Of a DNA stretch of 64,000 bases, positions 37,150-45,599 are shown piece after piece (the stretch's first letter is position 1; the number at the start of each line of letters is the position of its first letter). The translations under genes were made by a program, and so were the position numbers. Source of the stretch: Pseudomonas kilonensis (GTDB lineage Bacteria > Pseudomonadota > Gammaproteobacteria > Pseudomonadales > Pseudomonadaceae); contig NZ_LHVH01000007.1 of NCBI RefSeq assembly GCF_001269885.1, forward strand, positions 62,001 through 126,000, read 5' to 3'. The notes under the pieces are model-generated. The model did no database searches, was not told the DNA's origin, and saw only the letters and a program-made list of their open reading frames with translations.

Positions 37150-38135
37150 TGCGCAACGGTTTCGCCCTGGCGTTGTTGCTGTGGGCGGGGGTTGTGGCCG
37201 CAGGGCCTGCACCGGAACTGAAGCTGCTGTCCGAGCATGCCGTTGATGGCATGCGCGGCGGCAATTTGTCGGGGCTGGCGCTGTGCGGCAGCGACATGTG
37301 GACGGTGTCCGATCGCGACGATGACCGGATCTACCGCCTCACGCCCGTCGATGCGCCGGTCTGGCAAGCCGAAGTGGTTGAAATCGAGGTGCCGAAGGTG
37401 CCGGACAGCGGTTTGCCCTGGGGCTTGAAATCCCGAACCTGGGCGGCGTCGTTCCTGCGCGGTGGCGAGCTGGATTTTGAAGGCATCAGTTGCGACAGCG
37501 CCGGTAATCGCTATGTGGTCAGTGAGTCCCATGCCGCGGTGTTGCAGGTGCCGACGGAGGGGCCGGCGTCCTGGTTGAAAATCGCACCAACAATGATCCG
37601 CCAGGCCCGCGCCAGTGGCATGTTGCTGCATTTCAATGCGTTGTTCGAAGGCTTGGCAATCAATCCGGTCGGTGACCAGCTGTGGTTGGCGACCGAGCGC
37701 GAGCGTCGCGGCCTGCTGCTGATCAAGCGCCAGCAAACGGTGTGGGACTGCGAGGGCAACTGCGTGTTGCTGAGCGAAGCGGGGCTGGAGATGCAGCCGG
37801 CGCAGTTTCCCAAGGCCAAGGCGGTTTCGCGGGATTTCGCCGATCTGTCATTGTTCAATGGCAAGCTGTTTACCCTGGAGCGCAACGCCTTTGAGATCTG
37901 TCGGCGTGACCCCCAGACCGCCCAAGTGGAGCGGTGCTGGTCGTTTGCCGTCGAGGCATTGCAGGACAATCGCCGTTACCCACAGCCCTACGGGCTGGCC
38001 GAAGCGCTGGTGGTGAACGCTGAGGGCGCCTGGGTCGGCCTGGACAACAACGACGGTGCCCGCGCCGACGGCGAAACTCGGCCGATCGTCTGGCATTTTG
38101 CTGCGCCCGACGGTGGCTGGAGCGCCGCGCCATGA
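37149..38135 (+). CDS. Exported phytase-like esterase family protein (PA4966-like)
   Basis: A 328-residue protein with the signal peptide RNGFALALLLWAGVVAAG. The rest is a beta-rich, Trp- and Asp-rich domain with LSGLALCGSDMWTVSDRDDD, GELDFEGISCD and NALFEGLAINPVGDQLWLAT, which fits the esterase-like activity of phytase family (PF13449), a beta-propeller. Probably periplasmic. It is coupled to parE by TGATG and overlaps the protease gene by 4 bp, an order shared with PAO1. Substrate unknown. Confidence 0.7.
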   Translation: MRNGFALALLLWAGVVAAGPAPELKLLSEHAVDGMRGGNLSGLALCGSDMWTVSDRDDDRIYRLTPVDAPVWQAEVVEIEVPKVPDSGLPWGLKSRTWAASFLRGGELDFEGISCDSAGNRYVVSESHAAVLQVPTEGPASWLKIAPTMIRQARASGMLLHFNALFEGLAINPVGDQLWLATERERRGLLLIKRQQTVWDCEGNCVLLSEAGLEMQPAQFPKAKAVSRDFADLSLFNGKLFTLERNAFEICRRDPQTAQVERCWSFAVEALQDNRRYPQPYGLAEALVVNAEGAWVGLDNNDGARADGETRPIVWHFAAPDGGWSAAP

Positions 38136-38653
38136 GCCAGCAACTGCCAGGCAAGCGCGCCGGCCGGGTGCTGATGATCCTGGCTTGGTGTGCGGCGCTG
38201 TTTCTGGCGACGCGGTTTTTTGCCCAATGGGAGCAGCGTCAGCAAAATCCCAATACCCAGGTGTATTCGCAAAAAGGCGAAGGTTTTATCGAGGTGAAGT
38301 TGGTCGGCAATACGCAGGGGCACTTTGTCGCCAGCGGCCAGATCAACGGCCAGCCGGTGGAGTTCATGCTCGACACCGGCGCCACCGACGTGGCGATTCC
38401 GGTGGAGTTGGCCGAGCGCCTCAAGCTGGAAAAAGGTTTCGGCGTGACGTTGAGTACCGCCAACGGTTTGAGCGAGGGCTATCGCACCCGCATCGACCGG
38501 CTGCAATTGGGTGACATCGTCTTGCGCGATGTCCGTGCCCTGGTGGCGCCAGGCCTGGGTGGCACGCAAGTGCTGCTGGGCATGAGCGCCCTGAACAAAC
38601 TTGAATTTACCCAGCGCGACGGCACCATGCTGCTGCGCCAGACAACGAACTGA
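38132..38653 (+). CDS. Retropepsin-like aspartic protease (TIGR02281 clan AA)
   Basis: A 173-residue single-pass membrane protein. The N-terminal helix [20 protein letters not shown] is followed by a periplasmic domain with the aspartic protease motif [14 protein letters not shown] and, near the end, [13 protein letters not shown], the usual second half-site of the family. Retropepsin-like enzymes act as dimers, so one DTGA motif is enough. Located between parE and parC (PA4965 in PAO1). Substrate unknown. Confidence 0.8.
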   Translation: MSQQLPGKRAGRVLMILAWCAALFLATRFFAQWEQRQQNPNTQVYSQKGEGFIEVKLVGNTQGHFVASGQINGQPVEFMLDTGATDVAIPVELAERLKLEKGFGVTLSTANGLSEGYRTRIDRLQLGDIVLRDVRALVAPGLGGTQVLLGMSALNKLEFTQRDGTMLLRQTTN

Positions 38654-38663
38654 TGAGGCCCGC

Positions 38664-40928
38664 ATGAGCGACATTCTTGCAGACAGCTTAGACGGCGTAG
38701 AACGCCGATCGCTGGCTGACTTCACCGAAAATGCCTACCTCAATTACTCCATGTACGTGATCATGGACCGCGCCTTGCCGCACATCGGCGATGGTTTGAA
38801 GCCGGTTCAACGGCGGATCATCTATGCCATGAGTGAGCTGGGGCTGGATGCGGATTCCAAGCACAAGAAATCGGCGCGTACCGTCGGTGACGTGCTCGGT
38901 AAGTTCCACCCCCACGGCGACTCGGCCTGCTATGAAGCCATGGTGCTGATGGCTCAGCCGTTCAGCTATCGCTACACGCTGGTGGACGGCCAGGGCAACT
39001 GGGGTGCGCCGGATGATCCCAAGTCTTTCGCGGCCATGCGTTACACCGAGGCGCGGTTGTCGCGCTATTCCGAGGTGCTGCTCAGCGAGTTGGGCCAGGG
39101 CACTGCGGACTGGGGGCCGAACTTCGACGGCACCCTCGACGAACCCCTGGTTTTGCCGGCGCGTTTGCCGAATATTCTCCTCAATGGCACCACCGGCATT
39201 GCCGTGGGCATGGCCACTGACGTGCCGCCCCACAACCTGCGGGAAGTGGCCACGGCGTGCGTGCGTCTGCTGGACGAGCCGAAAGCCACGGTGGAGCAGC
39301 TCTGTGAACACATCCAGGGCCCGGACTATCCGACCGAAGCGGAGATCATCACGCCGCGTGCCGACCTGCTGAAAATCTACGAGACCGGTCGTGGTTCGGT
39401 GCGCATGCGCGCCGTGTACCACATAGAAGACGGCGACATCATTGTCACGGCGCTGCCGCATCAGGTCTCCGGGGCCAAGGTGTTGGAGCAAATTGCCGCA
39501 ATGATGCAGGCAAAACCGTCGAAAGCGCCGCAAGTGGCTGACTTGCGCGACGAATCCGACCACGAAAACCCGTGCCGCATCGTGATTATCCCGGTCAACA
39601 GCCGGGTCGACCACGACGCGCTGATGCAGCACCTGTTCGCCAGCACCGACCTGGAGTCCAGCTACCGGGTCAACATCAACATCATTGGCCTGGACGGCAA
39701 GCCGCAGTTGAAAAACCTGCGGGCATTGCTGGTGGAATGGCTCGAGTTCCGGGTTAAGACCGTGCGCCGGCGCCTGCAATTCCGCCTGGACAAGGTCGAG
39801 CGTCGCCTGCACCTGTTGGACGGCTTGCTGATTGCCTACCTCAACCTGGATGAAGTGATCCACATCATCCGCACCGAGGAGCACCCCAAGGCCAGCCTGA
39901 TCGCCCGTTTTGCCCTGAGTGAAATCCAGGCCGACTACATCCTCGACACCCGCCTGCGGCAGTTGGCGCGGTTGGAAGAGATGAAGCTGCGCGCCGAGCA
40001 GGATGAACTGCTCAAAGAGCAGGCCAAGCTGCAAGCCCTGCTGGGCAGCGAAGCCAAGCTCAAGAAGCTGGTACGCACCGAACTGCTCAAGGACGCCGAA
40101 ACCTACGGCGACGACCGTCGCTCGCCGATCGTCGAGCGTGCCGAAGCCAAGGCGCTGACCGAACACGACCTGTTGCCGAACGAGAAAGTCACCGTCGTGC
40201 TGTCAGAAAAAGGTTGGGTGCGCTCCGCCAAGGGGCATGATATTGACGCGACGGGGCTTTCCTACAAGGCCGGGGATGGCTTCAAGGCCTTGGCGGCCGG
40301 GCGTTCCAACCAGTTTGCGGTGTTCGTCGACTCCACCGGGCGCAGCTATTCGGTGCCAGCCCACACCCTGCCGTCGGCTCGTGGCCAGGGCGAACCGCTG
40401 ACCGGTCGTTTAACGCCGCCGCCGGGTGCAACTTTTGAATGCGTGCTGATGCCAGATGATGATGGACTGTACGTAATTGCATCGGACGCGGGTTACGGGT
40501 TCGTGGTCAAGGGCGAGGACCTGCAAGCCAAGAACAAGGCGGGCAAGGCGTTGTTGAGCCTGCCGAACAACGCCAAGGTGATTGCGCCGCGACCGGTGGC
40601 CGATCGAGAGAGCAACTGGCTGGCGTCGGTTACCACCGAAGGCCGGTTGCTGGTGTTCAAGATCAGCGACCTGCCACAGCTGGGTAAAGGCAAGGGCAAC
40701 AAGATTATTGGTATTTCCGGCGAACGGGTCGCCAGTCGTGAAGAATATGTCACGGATATTGCAGTGTTGCCGGAAGGCGCCACGCTTGTGCTACAGGCAG
40801 GCAAGCGCACGCTTTCGTTGAAGGCGGACGATCTTGAGCATTACAAGGGTGAACGCGGTCGGCGGGGCAACAAGCTTCCAAGGGGGTTTCAGCGAGTCGA
40901 TGCGCTGCTCGTCGAAAACCTCAATTAG
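38664..40928 (+). CDS. parC: DNA topoisomerase IV subunit A
   Basis: ParC cleaves and rejoins DNA with ParE. The ATG at 38664 ([20 protein letters not shown]) gives 754 residues; the in-frame 38601 start lies inside the protease gene. The resistance-determining region reads [14 protein letters not shown], the wild-type Ser and Glu positions. The catalytic Tyr is in [11 protein letters not shown]. The C-terminal third forms the DNA-wrapping propeller. It ends the yqiA-parE-parC operon. Confidence 0.97.
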   Translation: MSDILADSLDGVERRSLADFTENAYLNYSMYVIMDRALPHIGDGLKPVQRRIIYAMSELGLDADSKHKKSARTVGDVLGKFHPHGDSACYEAMVLMAQPFSYRYTLVDGQGNWGAPDDPKSFAAMRYTEARLSRYSEVLLSELGQGTADWGPNFDGTLDEPLVLPARLPNILLNGTTGIAVGMATDVPPHNLREVATACVRLLDEPKATVEQLCEHIQGPDYPTEAEIITPRADLLKIYETGRGSVRMRAVYHIEDGDIIVTALPHQVSGAKVLEQIAAMMQAKPSKAPQVADLRDESDHENPCRIVIIPVNSRVDHDALMQHLFASTDLESSYRVNINIIGLDGKPQLKNLRALLVEWLEFRVKTVRRRLQFRLDKVERRLHLLDGLLIAYLNLDEVIHIIRTEEHPKASLIARFALSEIQADYILDTRLRQLARLEEMKLRAEQDELLKEQAKLQALLGSEAKLKKLVRTELLKDAETYGDDRRSPIVERAEAKALTEHDLLPNEKVTVVLSEKGWVRSAKGHDIDATGLSYKAGDGFKALAAGRSNQFAVFVDSTGRSYSVPAHTLPSARGQGEPLTGRLTPPPGATFECVLMPDDDGLYVIASDAGYGFVVKGEDLQAKNKAGKALLSLPNNAKVIAPRPVADRESNWLASVTTEGRLLVFKISDLPQLGKGKGNKIIGISGERVASREEYVTDIAVLPEGATLVLQAGKRTLSLKADDLEHYKGERGRRGNKLPRGFQRVDALLVENLN

Positions 40929-41107
40929 GCGTAGTAGAGGGCTCGGTCTGCGATTAAATGCCGCAGATCGATACTTTCGCGCTGGAGTCGGCGCGCATAT
41001 TCACGGATGATAGGCCCTTTCAAGCGCCGGCGTGGCCGAGCGTTCTTCATAATGACCGAGTATTTTTTCACTGTGGCAAGCCTTGTGGCTGCCACCTGGA
41101 CGGAACG

Positions 41108-41815
41108 ATGACTGCTCTGCGCCTTCCTATTTTGTGGCTCGCCGGCCTGCTTGGCCTGGCGGGCTGCAGCATGAACCAGCCGGTGTCGCTGTACCAACTG
41201 GACAGCGGAACCCCGACCCAGCCTGCGCAAAGCACAGGCATGGCAGTATTGCTGGGGCCGGTCCTGATCGCCGACTACCTGCAACGCGAAACCTTGTTGC
41301 AACGCCAACCGGACGGCAGCCTGCAGGCCGCCACGGATGGTCGTTGGGCTGGCAGCCTGTCTTCTGACATCGATCAGTTGCTGCTGCGCCAGGTCGCCGG
41401 GCATCTGGACAGCCAGCGTGTAGTGCTCGCACCTGCGACCCAAGGCTTCGCCCCGGATGTACAGGTGCTGCTGTCGATTACCCGCCTGGACTCGGGTAAA
41501 GCCCAGCCGGCAGTGCTCGATGCCCAATGGCGATTGATCGACCGTCGTGGCAAGGTGCGTGAGAACCGCATCGTTCATCTGCAAGAGCAACATGCTGGCA
41601 CCACGGCGGCACAGGTCCAGGCCCAGGGCGTGCTCCTGCAACGCCTGGCCGAACAGTTGTCCGTGTCGCTCAAGCCTTTGGCCAACCAGCCTCCTGTTGC
41701 GGCTGAAGTCCCGCGCAAGGCTGCTCCTGCCCCCGCCAAGCCGGTAGAAAAGGAAAAGGACAAGATTCCCATGGCCTTGCCGATTCGCACGGACATGGAA
41801 GTGTTCAGGTTCTGA
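41108..41815 (+). CDS. PqiC-type membrane-integrity lipoprotein (DUF330/ABC_trans_aux)
   Basis: A 235-residue predicted outer-membrane lipoprotein. The ATG at 41108 gives LPILWLAGLLGLAGC with Cys at the lipobox; a start at 40958 would bury it. SLYQLDSGTP, VLLGPVLIADYLQRETLLQR and SLSSDIDQLLLRQVAGHL match the PqiC/ABC_trans_aux family, which links inner-membrane MCE proteins to the outer membrane. No pqiA or pqiB is nearby. A terminator follows at 41835. Confidence 0.75.
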   Translation: MTALRLPILWLAGLLGLAGCSMNQPVSLYQLDSGTPTQPAQSTGMAVLLGPVLIADYLQRETLLQRQPDGSLQAATDGRWAGSLSSDIDQLLLRQVAGHLDSQRVVLAPATQGFAPDVQVLLSITRLDSGKAQPAVLDAQWRLIDRRGKVRENRIVHLQEQHAGTTAAQVQAQGVLLQRLAEQLSVSLKPLANQPPVAAEVPRKAAPAPAKPVEKEKDKIPMALPIRTDMEVFRF

Positions 41816-41834
41816 CGCCAGGACTGGATTACAA

Positions 41835-41865
41835 GACAAAGCCCGCATTAAGTGCGGGCTTTGTC
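41835..41865 (+). terminator. Rho-independent terminator
   Basis: GACAAAGCCCGCA (41835-41847) pairs perfectly with TGCGGGCTTTGTC (41853-41865) around a 5-nt loop, followed by GTTTC. The A-rich left arm suits termination from either side. Confidence 0.85.
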
Positions 41866-41962
41866 GTTTCCTGGGTTCTTATTCCTGGGGAATGTCAGGC
41901 AAGATGAGGGCCCGGCGCATCAGGCCTTCCCCCAATAAATGACAAGGACGAGTTAAATTCCC

Positions 41963-42370
41963 ATGAAAACAACTGTCAGTTGCACGTTTCAGATCACGGG
42001 CTGGGACGAGAAGCCGTCTCAAATGCTTGAAGACGCTCCAAAAATCTCGCATGCCAACATCACGCAGTCCTATTCCGGCGCTATCGAGGGCACCAGTAGC
42101 GTCGAATACCTGATGTCCTATAGTGCTGACGGCACAGCGTGCTTTGTGGGTTTTGAGCGGGTTTGTGCGGTGGTGGCAGGTAAGCGCGGAACATTTGTTG
42201 CCCAGCATTCGGGGTCGTTTTCCGAAGGCAAGGCGCGCAGTACCTGGAGTGTCGTAGAGGGCGCCGGCACTGGGGATCTGGTCAATTTGAGTGGGACTGG
42301 CAGCTACGTGGCGGGTCATGGTGAGCCGGCGCAAGTGTCATTTGAGTATTCGTTTGAGCCTGAGCGCTAA
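41963..42370 (+). CDS. DUF3224 family protein
   Basis: A 135-residue protein starting MKTTVSCTFQITGWDEKPSQ, with AAGGACGAG about 12 bp before the ATG. The beta-rich body with SYSGAIEGTSSVEYLMSYSA and FVAQHSGSFSEGKARSTWSV matches DUF3224, a small beta-barrel-like domain of unknown function. It is isolated between a terminator and a REP pair, so probably has its own promoter. PAO1 synteny does not predict it here. Confidence 0.75.
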   Translation: MKTTVSCTFQITGWDEKPSQMLEDAPKISHANITQSYSGAIEGTSSVEYLMSYSADGTACFVGFERVCAVVAGKRGTFVAQHSGSFSEGKARSTWSVVEGAGTGDLVNLSGTGSYVAGHGEPAQVSFEYSFEPER

Positions 42371-42423
42371 GGTGTATCGGGTGGACGCGACTCTGTAGTC
42401 TGGTTTTTCGCGGTCTGTCCTGA

Positions 42424-42512
42424 CGCCATCGCGAGCAAGCTCGCTCCCACATTGGGCCTGGTTTGCAGAGATCCCCTGTGGGAGCGAGCTTGCTCGCGAT
42501 GACGGCGCTGAA
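42424..42512. repeat. Outward-facing REP pair
   Basis: GCCATCGCGAGCAAGCTCGC (from 42425) and CTGTGGGAGCGAGCTTGCTC (from 42476) form two REP hairpins in outward arrangement with about 26 bp between. It follows the DUF3224 gene. Confidence 0.85.
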
Positions 42513-42518
42513 GGCAAC

Positions 42519-42555
42519 AAAAAAGCCCACAGACAATCACTCGTCTGCGGGCTTC
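42519..42555 (-). terminator. Terminator of the HAMP membrane-protein gene
   Basis: On the minus strand AAGCCCGCAGAC pairs with GTCTGTGGGCTT (one G-T pair), followed by a run of six T. It lies 20 bp after the minus-strand stop at 42576. Confidence 0.85.
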
Positions 42556-42575
42556 GTCATTTCAAGTCCTGAGAC

Positions 42576-44090
42576 TCAGGCCTGGCGTTCATGCATCCGT
42601 GCCAGTTGCCGCTCCAGCATCGATGGATAAGGCTCCATCAAGCGCTCCACGCAGCACGCGCCTTCGGGGCTGGCGATGGGGCGGATGCGGGCGCGCTGGC
42701 GGATCAGGGCGTCGTCGTTGATCTTGCGCTCCACCAGCAGCAGGTTGCGGCTGTGTTGCGACAGCGCCAGGGCGTCCTGGGCGGTTTCGGTCAGCAGCAG
42801 GTCGATCTGGCTCAGGCCGAACAAGCCATCGCCCAGGGTCAGGCCCAATTGCAGTTGCAGGGTGATGCCGCTGTCGGCGACTTCGATCTGCAACTGGTGG
42901 CCCAAGGCGCGCAGCAACTCACCGCAGCAAATGGCGTTGGTCAGGTAGTCATCACCGCTGTCTTCGGTGTGGAACAGCATCAGCGTGCTGCCATCGTTCA
43001 GGGTGTGCAGTTCGCCTTGATAGAGCGATGCGGCCTGGTCGAGGCAGTCGCGGTAGCGCTCGAGCAACTCCTTCAGGCGCGCCTGGGGCAGGCGGCGCAG
43101 TTGATCCTGGGCGCCCAGTTGCACGGCCAGTACGGCGCTGTGCTGGGGCAGGTTCGAGGCGACTGGCCTGGCGACCGGTTGAGGGGCTCCATCGACTGAT
43201 TCGTCCCGCAGGTCGGCGAACGCGTCGTCGTCTTCCTCGTCCTCTACCGTGCGTACCACGTGGCGTGGCGCCGGTTTGGAGGCAGGCACTGGCTGGCTTT
43301 CATCGAAGCCCGGGTCGCGCAGGTTGCGCACTTCGAAGCCCGGCTCGGCATCGTCGTCCGCGTAGTCGATGTCTTCGGGTTCCGGCACCGGCTCAGGTTT
43401 CGGCGCGAAGCTGGCGTGCAGTTGCCGGGCCAGGTCGCCGATTTCGTCCTGGCGCTGGGTGGCCGGCGTGTGCTCGTCGATGTCCCGCAGCCAGACACGC
43501 AATTGCAGCAGCGGCGTAGAGATGTGTCGCCCCAGGCGCAGGCTCAAGGCCAGTGCCAGCGCCAGCAGTATCGCGCTGAGGATGCCCATGCTTTGCAGGC
43601 TGATGGTCATTGGTTGTTGGAACTGGTCCATGTCCAGGCTGATGCGCAGCTGCCCGGCGGTCACGTCCTGGAAGGTGATCTTGCTCTGGTACATGCCGCC
43701 GGACTCGCTCAGCAGGCCCGGCTTGGGACGCTGTCCGGCCTCGGCGAGGATGCGGTTGTCCACGCTGTAGATGGCGGCGTGGGCCACCAGTTTGTTCTTG
43801 GTCAGGTTGTTGAGCAGCACATTGAGGCTGAGGATGTCGTTGGACACCAGCAGCTCGGTGGCGGACGTGGCGGTCTGGGTGGTCAGGCTTTCACCCAGGG
43901 CATCGGCCTGCTCGTGCATGGCCTGCTTGAATTGCAAACCCATCACGCAGGCATAGATGACCAGGGCCAGGGCGACCAGGATCACGTTATGGCTGGCAAT
44001 GCGCAATGCAATCGGCACACGACGGTGACGCAGTGCACGGAAGATCAGCAGGAAGAAGTTGTCGGTTTTGACTGGCGTGGGCCGGTTCAC
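42576..44090 (-). CDS. HAMP-domain membrane protein (PA4961/AhpA-like)
   Basis: A 504-residue inner-membrane protein starting at GTG 44090 (NRPTPVKTDNFFLLIFRALR); earlier in-frame ATGs run into serB. Helix 1 (about residues 29-49, ILVALALVIYACVMGLQF) and helix 2 (about 168-190) enclose a periplasmic sensor domain. A HAMP-like stretch LGRHISTPLLQLRVWLRDID follows, then a Glu/Asp/Pro-rich linker and a cytoplasmic domain resembling a degenerate nucleotide-cyclase fold. No signalling output motif is visible. Divergent from serB, as in PAO1. Confidence 0.65.
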   Translation of the reverse strand: MNRPTPVKTDNFFLLIFRALRHRRVPIALRIASHNVILVALALVIYACVMGLQFKQAMHEQADALGESLTTQTATSATELLVSNDILSLNVLLNNLTKNKLVAHAAIYSVDNRILAEAGQRPKPGLLSESGGMYQSKITFQDVTAGQLRISLDMDQFQQPMTISLQSMGILSAILLALALALSLRLGRHISTPLLQLRVWLRDIDEHTPATQRQDEIGDLARQLHASFAPKPEPVPEPEDIDYADDDAEPGFEVRNLRDPGFDESQPVPASKPAPRHVVRTVEDEEDDDAFADLRDESVDGAPQPVARPVASNLPQHSAVLAVQLGAQDQLRRLPQARLKELLERYRDCLDQAASLYQGELHTLNDGSTLMLFHTEDSGDDYLTNAICCGELLRALGHQLQIEVADSGITLQLQLGLTLGDGLFGLSQIDLLLTETAQDALALSQHSRNLLLVERKINDDALIRQRARIRPIASPEGACCVERLMEPYPSMLERQLARMHERQA

Positions 44091-44223
44091 TGAGCTCGGC
44101 TCTTTGTCCGTGAAATTGACGCGCAGTATAGCGATAGCCCCATGACCGGCAAAGCACTGGCGGTGCCCGATGGTCACTGAATGTGGGTAGAATGCGGTTT
44201 TTTTCCACCTGCGGGGGTGCGCC

Positions 44224-45438
44224 TTGCGCGAAATCGTCCTGATAAACATCACTGGCAGCGACCGTCCGGGTCTGACTGCGGCCATTACCGGCGTTCTGGC
44301 CCAGGGTGGTGTGAACATTCTCGACATCGGTCAGGCGGTGATCCACGACACGCTGTCGTTCGGTATCCTGGTTGAAATTCCGGACGCCGAACAAGGCAAG
44401 TCCGTGCTCAAGGACATCCTGTTCACCGCCTACAAGCTCGACCAACAGGTGCGCTTCACCCCGGTGTCCGAGGACGATTACCGGCATTGGGTGGCTGGCC
44501 AGGGCAAGAAACGCCACATCGTGACCTTGTTGACCCGCAAGGTCACCGCCGAACAGTTGCAGCGCGTCAGCTCGATCACTGCCAAATATGACCTGAACAT
44601 CGATCACATCGACCGACTGTCCGGGCGCATGCCGCTGGACACCCCGGACGACAAGGGCAAGGGCTGCATCGAGTTTTCGGTGCGCGGTGAACCGGCCGAT
44701 CCCCAGGCGTTGCGTGCCGAGTTCCTCAGCGTGGCCCAGGAACTGAATGTCGACATCGCCTTCCAGGAAGATTCGCTGTTCCGCCGTAACCGCCGCCTGG
44801 CGGTGTTCGACATGGACTCGACGCTGATCGAAGCCGAAGTCATCGACGAACTGGCCAAGGCGGCCGGCGTGGGCGACAAGGTCTCGGCCATCACTGAGCG
44901 AGCCATGGCTGGCGAGTTGGATTTCCGCGCCAGCTTCAAGGAGCGCCTGGCGCTGCTCAAGGGGCTGGACGTCAGCGTGCTGGATTCCATTGGCGCTTCC
45001 CTGCGCCTGACCGAAGGCGCCGAGACGCTGTTCGCCGAACTCAAGCGCCTGGGCTACAAGACTGCCATCCTGTCCGGCGGCTTCACCTACTTCGCCAAGC
45101 AGTTGCAGGCCAAGCTCGGCATCGACTACGTGTTCGCCAACGAGCTGGAAGTGGTGGATGGCAAGGTGACTGGCGTGGCCGTCGAGCCGATCGTCGATGC
45201 CCAGCGCAAGGCGGACCTGCTGCGTGAACTGGCTGAAAAAGAAGGCCTGCGCCTGGAGCAGACCATCGCCGTGGGCGACGGTGCCAACGACTTGCCGATG
45301 CTGGCGATAGCGGGCCTGGGCGTGGCGTTCCGCGCCAAGCCGCTGGTCAAGCAGTCGGCCAGGCAGGCGATTTCAACCTTGGGGCTGGATGGGGTGTTGT
45401 ACCTGTTGGGCTTCAGGGATCGTGACGGGCAGCTCTGA
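44224..45438 (+). CDS. serB: Phosphoserine phosphatase
   Basis: SerB performs the last step of serine synthesis. The 404-residue protein starts at TTG 44224 (REIVLINITGSDRPGLTAAI) with GGGGGTG upstream. Two ACT-like domains (residues about 3-80 and 95-175) precede the HAD domain with VFDMDSTLIEAEVIDELAKA (nucleophile Asp), LSGGFTYF and VGDGANDLPML. The two-ACT layout is usual in Pseudomonas. PAO1 PA4960. Confidence 0.95.
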   Translation: MREIVLINITGSDRPGLTAAITGVLAQGGVNILDIGQAVIHDTLSFGILVEIPDAEQGKSVLKDILFTAYKLDQQVRFTPVSEDDYRHWVAGQGKKRHIVTLLTRKVTAEQLQRVSSITAKYDLNIDHIDRLSGRMPLDTPDDKGKGCIEFSVRGEPADPQALRAEFLSVAQELNVDIAFQEDSLFRRNRRLAVFDMDSTLIEAEVIDELAKAAGVGDKVSAITERAMAGELDFRASFKERLALLKGLDVSVLDSIGASLRLTEGAETLFAELKRLGYKTAILSGGFTYFAKQLQAKLGIDYVFANELEVVDGKVTGVAVEPIVDAQRKADLLRELAEKEGLRLEQTIAVGDGANDLPMLAIAGLGVAFRAKPLVKQSARQAISTLGLDGVLYLLGFRDRDGQL

Positions 45439-45471
45439 GTCTGTCGCAATCTTTGTGGCGAGGGGATCTAG

Positions 45472-45562
45472 CTGTGGGAGCAAGGCTTGCCCGCGATAAA
45501 CGATAACGCGGTCTATAAAAAAACCGCGGTGCCCGCATCGCGAGCAAGCTTTGCTCCCACAG
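45472..45562. repeat. REPIN (91 bp)
   Basis: CTGTGGGAGCAAGGCTTGCC and the reverse unit TGCGAGCAAGCTTTGCTCCCACAG-like end (45539-45562) enclose a centre with its own palindrome, ACGCGGT and ACCGCGGT. It lies between the convergent ends of serB and the PA4958-like gene, the place where PAO1 carries fimX. Confidence 0.9.
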
Positions 45563-45599
45563 AGAATTCTCTCTTCACAAAGGGTTACGCGTTGGCTGC

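Noticed and set aside
38900..38945. Possible quinolone-resistance changes in ParC or ParE
   Set aside because: The Par[10 protein letters not shown] stretch is the susceptible wild-type form and ParE shows no obvious change.
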